NCBI GenBank assembly: GCA_021613335.1
Contig: JAJTWR010000251.1
Span: 635,001-699,000, forward strand
DNA: 64,000 bases
Reading direction: 5' to 3'
DNA from: Whitmania pigra
Taxonomy: Eukaryota; Annelida; Clitellata; Hirudinida; Haemopidae
The position numbers and the translations under genes are program-made. This document shows, piece after piece, positions 43,173 through 51,982 of the stretch; position 1 is the first letter of the stretch; every line of letters starts with the position of its first letter. Under the pieces are notes generated by a model. That model was not told the origin of the DNA. It saw only the letters and a list, made by a program, of their open reading frames with translations, and made no database searches.

Positions 43173-46100
43173 ATGACGTCCAAAAATATCCTTATGTCCA
43201 TTATTCTGATTTTCTTTTTCAATCCTAATCATGTATCTTCAATTGAATTAACGCTTATAAGTAAGCATTTTAATTACTTTGTTTCTTTGCAAAATGAACA
43301 ACATTAACAACATTATGACATACCTTGTTTTTGTTTTTTTTTCTTAATGAACCACAAAATTCTAAGTTTTCATGTGATTTTAGTTAGGCAAACAAATGCA
43401 GCAGCGAGACCTAGTAAGAAGAGTAATTAGCCCTGGATGATCGTAAAAGAAAAGATGAGTGACCATGAAAGAACTTCAACAGTGCCATAGACCCACATTC
43501 ACATTGAAGTGTTCCGGTTCAATCAGGTTCCAATTGTTATGGACTTCAAGTAGTTGTCGTCGTTGTTATTCTGGAACAATGAGATTTTAAATTGATCTTG
43601 CAAATATAAGCTTCAGGTGAACAACTGATTGCTTCTAACATTACTACTTTCGAGAGGAATGGTTGGTACAATATTAAATATGAGTGGTCCAATGAAACCG
43701 ATGTTATTAATCTTTCATACCACCCTATTTATGTGGATATTAATGTTATTATAAAAGTATTTTCTAAATGTGTTATTTAATCAATTTAATGCAATTTGAT
43801 TATTATATTTTCAGAGTTGCGGATTTACACATGTGCTATTACTGGTTCTTTGCATCCACCTGTCAGCTTCCTCTGAAGTAGAAGAAGGTAGTGAATTTAT
43901 TATATTATAATATTTATTATATATGATTACATTTTAATATATATTTTACATTTTTAAAAATTATAACTTTTCACTTAATATCGATTTTCAATTGTATTTG
44001 AATGAAGCACAATTTTAAAGTCAAAATCTGAAAATTGTCATAAATATTTTTAGTAAAACCACGATGGATATACGACAACAACATCATCAAATCATTACCG
44101 GACTCCATTGAATTCGATTTCGAACTCAAAGACGGTAAAATAACCTTGAATTTGTCAGGCAATCAAAAGAAGCAATCAAGCCGCCATTGATAACAACCGA
44201 GTCGGAAGGTCAAAGTTCTATTTGGAAACATTCAGAACGAGAGGTTAGCCACAAATATAAGCAATATTGAGTAATGATTAATTTTATATTATAGCATAAT
44301 AATATAATATTGCACTTTTAAAGCTATTGGGCACATACGTTGATCCATTCTTCGATGCCTCTGCCACAGTGACCATTAAAAAAGTTGACGGTATCGAAGA
44401 AACTCTTTATGTGAGTCATTAAAATGTCTATTTATGATTTCAAGATAAATCTCTAATATATGAAAAGTAATGTAAATTGCCACGCCATTCTAAGCGATAA
44501 CTATTGCTTAACAAGCATTATTTATGACTCAGGAAAATGGGCATTAATGAATATCTTATATTAACATTCGTAATTGAAGTTATTCTAACGTAAAAGTAAA
44601 TTAGTTCACATTACTAAATTATCCAACACAACCTCAGATGCTGACATTTACCCATGACCACAAATCATTCCACTTGGGACCAAAAGCCATCTTCGTAAAC
44701 GATCCATTTCTGAACAGTTCGTCTGGAAACAAAATTGAAGATGATCATACAACAGCCCAACCTCTTACCATTGGTGGCGTGTTGTACTCGTTCTTTCAAA
44801 CACCTTCTATTCAATCAAAGCGTGACCCAAATGTGGATGAAGGTTAACTAATGAAAATCGATCATAAATAATAATGGTTGCGTAACAAACGAATATTAAA
44901 TATTAGGTATTACATATTAATAACAGTAAACATAACTTAAATTACGATTCTACCGGCTATTTAAATTTCCTTATTTATCTAAGATTACGATAGTGATATG
45001 AAATATATGAAGAATGTGAAAAGATCTGCCAGAATTCTTCAAAAGAAAAGGCTTATGACAATAGAAACTTTCACAGTCATGGATTATTCAATTTATAAAA
45101 AGTAAGTTTTCCAACATATATTAAAAGTTCGTTTAAGAGAAGTTTGAATCAAATCAATACAAAAATTCTTAAAAGGTTCTTTGAAGAAAGTAAAGCTGTA
45201 ACTGAGGAAGATAAAGATGAGGACGCCATTAAAACTATACTTTACGTCTTCACCCATATTCTGGAAAAAGTAGGTGGATAAATGAAATTTTGGTAGATGT
45301 TTTTGCTGGCATGACAACTAAAGCAACAATTGATCTAGACATGCTGTGCAGATTTTGATGATTTAATTTGTTGTTATAAAACTTTATAAAATAAAAAAAC
45401 ACATGATAATAATAATTAATTTATAAAGTCCCATGTGCGTAGCGTCAGAGGCGCCTAAATGGAACTCTATTCAACAATTGGCAAATAATTATTAATGAAA
45501 TCGACTGATTAAATAATAGTGGATGCTTTACATGGCGCCGTTTAAATAGCGCCAGATAAGTCAGGCTTAGTCAGAAGTTATCCGAATATGATAGGTCTTC
45601 AGCTTATGTTTGAAATACTTCGACTTTTCAGAATGATGTTATTTCACACAGGCGAGAATTATTTTCGAGAGAATCGAGATGAGAGAATTCAAGTTCAAAA
45701 TTAAGTGGAAGGGGGCATATATAGCGAAAGTAAGTGATTGTATAGGTAACAACAACTATTTAATATTATTATCAGTTAATATAATTTAAACAATTACTGT
45801 TTGAAAAATTTATTGAAATATTAATTCAACATTTCAATCTTAGATTAAATTAAATAAATGAATTTTCAGAGTGCTGATGAAACACCATTCACAGAAAGTG
45901 TAAAAATTGATGACCGCACCATTAATTCTAATCCTGTTTTGCTTAAGCTAGAAAATTGGTATTCTAATAAGGCGTACCTACATAGAGACGAAGAATTGCC
46001 AATTGCTGACTTTCTTGCCGCCTATACAAGGTTTATAAAATTGCAACTAATATTTATTGCTTGATGATGAATTCGATTTGGATAATTTATTAGATTTAAC

Positions 46101-49100
46101 TTATAATGCGTGGTTTCATCCAGATGTTCTATTCTTCTGTTTATTTTTTCTTTTTCCTAGTTATATCATGGACGACGGAGATAGGACGAATTTGGGTATA
46201 ACTCGTAGTGGATTTCCTTGCAGCACATCCGGCACAGCAATAATCAACTATAACAGGTTTTTTGCGACTGCCGCTACCACTGCACATGAACTTGGACATA
46301 TGTGAGTTTCAAGTCATTATTCTCTAGCATAAATGCATTGCAATCATTATACTACTTGAAAAATTCGTTAAAATAGTAATTCAACATTTCAATCTTTGAT
46401 TAAATTAAAATAAATGAATTTTCAGAGTGCCGATGAAACACCATTCACAGAAAGTGTAAAAATTGATGACCGCACCATTAATTCTAATCCTGTTTTGATA
46501 AAGCTAGAAAATTGGTATTATAATAAGGTGTACCTAGATCGAGATGAAGAATTGCCAATGGCTGACTTTCTCGCCGCGTATACAAGGTTTCTAAAATTAC
46601 AACTAATATTTATTGCTTGATGATGAATTCGATTTGGATAATTTATCAGATTTAACTTACAATGCATGGTTTCATCCAGATGTACTATTTTTCTACTTAA
46701 TTATTCCCAGTTATTCCATGGACGACGGAGATAGCATGAATTTGGGTATGGCTCGTTATGGGTTCCCTTGCACCGAATATGGCGCAGCCATAATCAACTA
46801 TAACAGGTTTTTTGCGACTGCAGCTGTCACTGCACATGAACTTGGACATGTGTGAGTTTCATGCCATTATTCTCTAGCATTTATAAATAAAGCTTAAATT
46901 TCTTGTTTGCATTACACTACTTGAAAAATAATTCATTAAAATGGAACTCAATTCAACAATTGGCAAAGATTTATTAATGAAATCGATTGAAATCATTTTT
47001 GTTTCAAATATAAATTCGAAGAAAAAATGATTAAATTTCCCACTTCCGAAAGATTGAATGCGAACCATGACGATGAAACAAACTGCAAACCTCATGGCAC
47101 CATCATGACTTCTTATTTGCACGAATATACAAATGACGACCATCACAAATCATTTTTCTTCTCCGAATGTTCGATTGAGGCCATGGAGAATTTTTTAGGC
47201 AAGTGCGTGATGGATTTTTTTTACATTTATTTTTTATTTTTCTTATATTACACCGAGATTGTTATTATTATTACTATGTTAATTGTGTTTCGCTTGGATG
47301 TACTCAAAATACAAAATATCACATTCATTTCTAATTTCTTTTTGGTAATGATCGCTTGATGATTGCCAATGTTTTCGCAATGTGTAATTACAAAATTTTT
47401 ACACTTACTAGAGTGGATTTCTTAATTCAGTTGCCATAATGATTATCATAATTGTTATGATTATTATAGCTGGAATACGAAATGTTTTGAAGATAAAGGA
47501 AGTGAATTCGAATTTCCTGAGAAAAACATCTATTTAAATTTATACCCGGGACAAATATATAATCCCGATGATCAATGCCGAAGAGTCAATGGCCCCGAAT
47601 CTAGCTACAAAGGGGTAAGACAAAAATATCGAAATATTATTATCTACCAGTTAACTTTATTTAACATTTGATATAATTTCATAGTACATTTGTACAAATA
47701 CTTCGATAATTATATATTTCATCAATTCTTACTATCCTAAAATATGAAGGGCGAATGGGACATCTGCCATGTTCTGAATTGCACCAAGGGGTACGACTTG
47801 AGAGCATTTGATGGAACCCCCTGCTCAAATGGGGCTTGGTGTCGCAATGGAAAATGTGTAAAGGATAGCCAGGCACCTAAAGTTCCAGGTTAGCATCAAA
47901 AGTACACATTAAACATTGTAAAAATATAAAATTACATTTGTCCTTAGTCATGCGTTATGTATTCATTATAAAGCAATACACTCGATGCGATAATGCTAAA
48001 GAGTTTATAATCACATCAATAACAATTAAGAGATGTTTTATTTTATTTTAAATCCGAATTTATCAGAAAGCTGCATCTATGGAGACTACAAACTTGAAAT
48101 TACGGAAAATTTAAATTCTTCAAAAAAGATTGTCCAATGCACGCAGGTCAATAAAAATCCAAAATTGTGCAAATTGGGAACATTGAAGCAGCAATGCTGC
48201 GCATCATGCACTGGCAAACGAAACAAATACTTAGGTGAATCATTTGTGTTTGTGGGTTACGTGCCATTTGTAAACTTGAATTTCTTTAAATGCATTGGTC
48301 ACAAATCAAATAATCTTATGAAATCAAATAATTAACAGTTTTGGTACATTTGTAAGATCTAAATAATGCTTGGTAGTCAACAACTTGAATCGTCAAACAG
48401 GTTGTCAAGACACCCTTGTTGAATGTCCCAATCTTGAACCGAGAGACTGTTATTACGATTACTATGCCACAACGTGTTGCAAAACATGCAGAACCCTCGT
48501 CCAAAACAGTTCAAACGTCGACTGTTTGTATGGAGATAAAGGAGCTAATTGTTCGAACCTCCTTCCTGCTGTATGCCACCTCTCTACTGGATATTGTTGC
48601 CAAACTTGTGCCGCTTACCTGTCAACAAGAAAGAATTCCTCCCTTAGTCGGGTTTCAGCTACAAGACGGCCGATAAGGACCACAGCACCAAATTTGTTTT
48701 CCTCCTGGAACTGGACATGGTTCATGTTTCCTCCATTTCCTCCATTTCCTTCATTTCCATTCAGAACAACTTTACCTTTAACCACAACAACAATATCAAC
48801 AACAAGCTCTTCTTTAATATCAACAGAGACTTCCTTAAATACAGGTTGTATAAATAACCATAGTATATTTTATTTCTATCAATTTGATGATAAATTTTAT
48901 CATTTCAATAAATTTGATAAAAAAAAGAAAGAGAATCTACTAAGGAACTTGAGCACTTGAACTTTACTCAGGAGTTCCACAGTTCGATTTCTAATGGAAG
49001 CAAAATCTTTTCAGATACCTGTAAACATGGGGATTTTATTGGTACTTTGGAATACCAAGGAGTGTGGGGTAAGCCATCTAACGTAACGTGTGAGGAACTG

Positions 49101-49534
49101 GTCAAACGTGATCCAAACTTCTGCAACAATGAAGACCTTCTGAAATACTGTTGTGCTTCCTGTAAAAGTGTTGAAGCAGTCAGAGGTGAATAAGAGAGTT
49201 ATTGGCATTTGTCTGGTGGTGTTTATTTGTTTACGATAAAATAAATCTAAAGTTATTTTAAAAACACAAAATAATTTAACGTAACTTAATACCATTGAAA
49301 TAGAAATTTATTAATTAAAAGAATGCCTAATAATTTCATAAAATCATTCTACTTTTAAATTCAGATTACTGCAACAGTGACAACGACGCAACACCGTTGC
49401 TCTACCGGTCAAAGTATTTCAACTGCGTAGGGTTAATAAAGTACAATCCTAGTCTGTGTGTAACCGAAAAAGTAAAGAAACTCTGCTGTAAATCGTGTGG
49501 ACGATTCACCATCAGACCTTTTAAAGTTTCATAG
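43173..49534 (+). CDS. A1: secreted reprolysin-like (M12B) metalloprotease with ShKT-like repeats
   Basis: Exons by phase: 43173-43260 (signal peptide, MTSKNILMSIILIFFF), 43617-43756, 43815-43887, 44054-44243, 44324-44410, 44638-44842, 44984-45101, 45176-45269, 45652-45729, then either 45870-46030 + 46161-46301 or 46426-46586 + 46711-46851, then 47053-47202, 47471-47614, 47750-47888, 48067-48234, 48401-48844, 49015-49185, 49365-49534. The prodomain precedes a basic stretch (VKRSARILQKKR) and the catalytic domain (TFTVMDYSIY). The zinc helix is HELGH + [I/V]LNANHDD, then TSYLHEY (Met-turn region, Met replaced). A CSNGAWCRNGKCV cysteine-rich segment and five ShKT-like modules follow. Exon 44054 has lost one base relative to A2 (near 44155), so this copy's prodomain is frame-shifted as sequenced. 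Confidence 0.82.
45406..45450 (-). repeat. Orphan LINE 3' tail in A1 intron
   Basis: TAATAATAATTAATTTATAA, then AGTCCCATGTGCGTAGCGTC, matches the last bases of the LINE at 16258-18590, with the same AAT-type tail. It is probably an extremely 5'-truncated insertion, and it is copied in A2 (56701-56745). Confidence 0.6.
45870..46301 (+). CDS. A1 active-site exon cassette 'a' (two exons)
   Basis: Exon 45870-46030 (SADETPFTESVKIDDRTINS… to AYT) enters in phase 0 and exits in phase 2. Exon 46161-46301 (MDDGDRTNLGITRSGFPCST … AATTAHELGH) exits in phase 2 at CATAT|gtgagt. It carries the first two zinc histidines and the catalytic Glu; the third His comes from exon 47053. Because it exits in phase 2, it cannot be joined to the second cassette, whose entry is phase 0. 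Confidence 0.85.
46426..46851 (+). CDS. A1 active-site exon cassette 'b' (two exons)
   Basis: Duplicate of cassette a: 46426-46586 and 46711-46851, ending in HELGH at CATGT|gtgagt. Protein differences cluster around WYYNKVYLDRD (vs WYSNKAYLHRD) and MARYGFPCTEYGAA (vs ITRSGFPCSTSGTA), the segment leading to the active-site helix. Splice sites are intact in both, and the intron sequence is also shared, so this is a genomic duplication of the exon pair. Choosing b gives HELGHVLNANHDD; choosing a gives HELGHILNANHDD. Confidence 0.85.
47750..49534 (+). CDS. A1 C-terminal region: ADAM-type Cys-rich segment and five ShKT-like modules
   Basis: 47750-47888 encodes C..LNC … FDGTPCSNGAWCRNGKCV, the ADAM/ADAMTS cysteine-rich signature. 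Exon 48067-48234 is ShKT-like module 1 (…LKQQCCASC). 48401-48844 holds modules 2 and 3 (DYYATTCCKTC; STGYCCQTC), then a Ser/Thr/Pro-Phe linker. 49015-49185 is module 4 (LLKYCCASC) and 49365-49534 module 5 (VKKLCCKSC). Each has six cysteines ending in CCxxC. Every module exon begins and ends in phase 1, so modules can be added or lost without changing frame. ShKT-like modules are found in secreted proteases and in channel-blocking peptides; a channel role is not implied here. Confidence 0.8.
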
Positions 49535-50874
49535 TTGACCTTTTTGGTGTAAGCTAATAATACAAATAGTTTTGTATATTTTGACTTATCTTTATTAATG
49601 ATTATTTGATTAGAGATGTATACTCTCTAACGTGATTTATAAAAAAATCAATAAAGGTTGATTCAGAACTATCTTATGCTAAATCTCGAAATGATAAATT
49701 AATATTGAAGAAAATCAACTGAAAAAATAAAGTTGTATTGGAAAAGGTCGGTAAAAATTTTTTAAGGCTGCGGATATAAATGTGCGCTAAAAATTTGAAT
49801 CGGTTAAAATTTCTTGATTTTCCTCAAAATTTATAAACAAATAAACAAAATTACAACGTATTTGTGTGACACCATTAATTGTTTTAGCTAACTAAGGTCG
49901 GTTCATTGTGTATAGTGGACACCGACTAATGCAGAGTTCCGACGCAGCAAGATCGTCTAAAATTAGTTGGAATATATGTGTTATAATTAATCGAATTTAA
50001 TCTATTAAAATAATTTCCGATTAATCTATAAAGAAAAAATTAATCGTTCGCAGCCCTAATATAGTCAAATCTACGCCAAATCTATCGGGACCGAGCAAAA
50101 CTTGCATAGTATCGAGAGTGGCGTAGTAGCGAGGGTTTGTAAAAGCGGTTTTATTTTCTCAAATAAAAACGCCTTTATTCTTAAAAAAACGGATTTATTT
50201 TTTCAAGTTATCCATCAGCTCTTCCAAAACTCTCTAAAATATATTCTGAGCTTACCTTATGGGCTGAATTTGAAGAAAAATAACAAAATAACGACTGATT
50301 GAAAAGGGAATGGTTCTAAAACCAAGCAAAGAATAACAATCGTATAGATTTTAAAATAAATTTTGAAATAAAATTAAATTAATTTAGTTTAGTGATGGGT
50401 AAATTTACATATACAGTCATTAGATTATTATAAATAATCGAATACTGCGCAGAGAAATAGACTTTTTCACGACGCGTGCCTTTTAACAGTCACACAATAG
50501 TGGTATAATAGCGAGAGTGGCATAGTACCGAAATTTGACTGTAATTTCTTTTATTCACTAATTTCGTTCAGTTAAAATAATCTAGTAAATTTAAAAAAAC
50601 ATACAACAGAGTATTAATATTTTGTAAAGTTAATGAAGCGAATTTGCTTTTTAACATTAAATGATTAATAAGGTTGCTGCTAATGTGAAATGACCTTGTA
50701 TCACACAAGTTGTCATTAATATTATTAATATAATAATAATGTGTGTACTTGCAAAATCATCATGAAGTTAATGATGTTAGTCATACGAACTCTTTTGAGC
50801 TATGATTTGAACTCCTAGCGGACCCTCAAAAAAGTGAAAGGCCTAATCTCTCGGCACCGACCGCTCGGGTAAAT
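49535..50874. other. A1 3' flank, no gene seen
   Basis: AT-rich, not shared with the A2 3' flank beyond about 25 bases after the stop. A short motif, GCGAGAGTGGC-like (GAGAGTGGCGTAGTAGCGAG at 50111, GCGAGAGTGGCATAGTACCG at 50510), occurs twice. Confidence 0.5.
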
Positions 50875-50883
50875 GGCTGGGTG

Positions 50884-51342
50884 GGTGTCCCGTCATAACA
50901 GCCGGGCGACAAAATAGCCCCGACAAAACAGCCCCGTCATTATAGCCCGGTGACAAAATAGCCCCGACAAAACAGCCCCGTCATTATAGCCCGGTGACAA
51001 AATAGCCCAGGACGAAAAAATCCTGTCAAAACAGCCCCGACAAAACAGCCCCGTCAATGTATTTAAAATAATTTTTTGAGTTGAATACATTAACCGATAA
51101 CTGGTTCCAAATTTAATTCGAAATTAGTGGTTTTAAGATGTATCGTCTAATTATTATTAGGATTCCGGCTACTTCCTCACTTTACATGGACTTTTCAAGT
51201 TGGTATTTAATATAAATTATCCTCACCTTATCATCACGTCATGTGGACATGTACAAATCCACAAAGAACCACTTCTACCGCTATTTTGAAAGGGCTGTTT
51301 TGACGGGGCTATTTTATCGCCGGGCTATTATGACGGGGTGCC
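50884..51342. mobile_element. Foldback/Mutator-like non-autonomous DNA transposon
   Basis: The ends are inverted repeats of about 51 bp with about seven differences: left GGTGTCCCGTCATAACAGCC, right (read on the minus strand) GGCACCCCGTCATAATAGCC. They are flanked by the perfect 9-bp duplication GGCTGGGTG (50875-50883 and 51343-51351). The left arm (to about 51056) is built of subrepeats of the CCCCGACAAAACAGC and CCCGTCATTATAGC type; the right arm is shorter. The centre is AT-rich and non-coding. A 9-bp duplication with long subrepeated termini fits Mutator-like or foldback elements. The element separates A1 from B1 and is absent between A2 and B2. Confidence 0.85.
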
Positions 51343-51351
51343 GGCTGGGTG

Positions 51352-51982
51352 CAAATGCTGGGTGAAAATGCTGAGTGCAAATGCTGACAACTAAATAACC
51401 ATGAGCCTCAGGGGAGTGGTCATCTCAGAATCGTGCAAACTTGTTTAATTTCGGATTGAAAGTGCATGGTATTGTTTGTCACGAAAAAAAAACCATTGCA
51501 ACTTTTTTTTCATACATTCTTAAAAAGTTAATTATGAATTATGTCATGTTCTACTATTGCAAGCAATTGGGCAACGGATGAGTCTTAAAAATTCTCAATA
51601 TATCAAATGTATTCGCTAATTAAGTTATATAGGATAACCATTTCCTCAATTTGTTTAATTATGTATTAATTATGTTTGAAAAGTTGGTGAGAAAATTATT
51701 CAAGTTTAAAACGATTTAAACTAAAAATCTCCAATTAACAAAAAATTATTCATGGAAACATCTGTGTAAAGAACGGTTCTCTGTTCAATGAAATGATATT
51801 GATTGATAAACAGGTTTTAAAACTCGAGGGAGCTAGGAGCGTTTGTCAGTTCTTTATAGTTGAAGGTAATAGCTTTGCTATTTTTTTTATGCTTTTTATT
51901 TACGATATTTTTTACATTTATAACTTTCTAATTTTTAACCTTTTAAAATTAATTATTTTATTTCATTATTTATTTTTTAGAG
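51352..51982 (+). promoter_or_regulatory. B1 upstream region and probable 5' UTR
   Basis: A block at about 51700-51860 is shared with the B2 flank (about 61400-61565): AACATCTGTGT, GAAATGATATTGATTGATAA, CAGGTTTTAAAACTCGAG, GAGCGTTTGTCAGTTC. Since this non-coding block is conserved between copies, it probably holds the promoter and first non-coding exon (candidate donor GAAG|gtaata at about 51866). No clear TATA box. Confidence 0.4.

Noticed and set aside
46874..47146. Minus-strand 90-codon ORF in A1 (also 58169-58441)
   Set aside because: Shadow of the catalytic exon 47053-47202.
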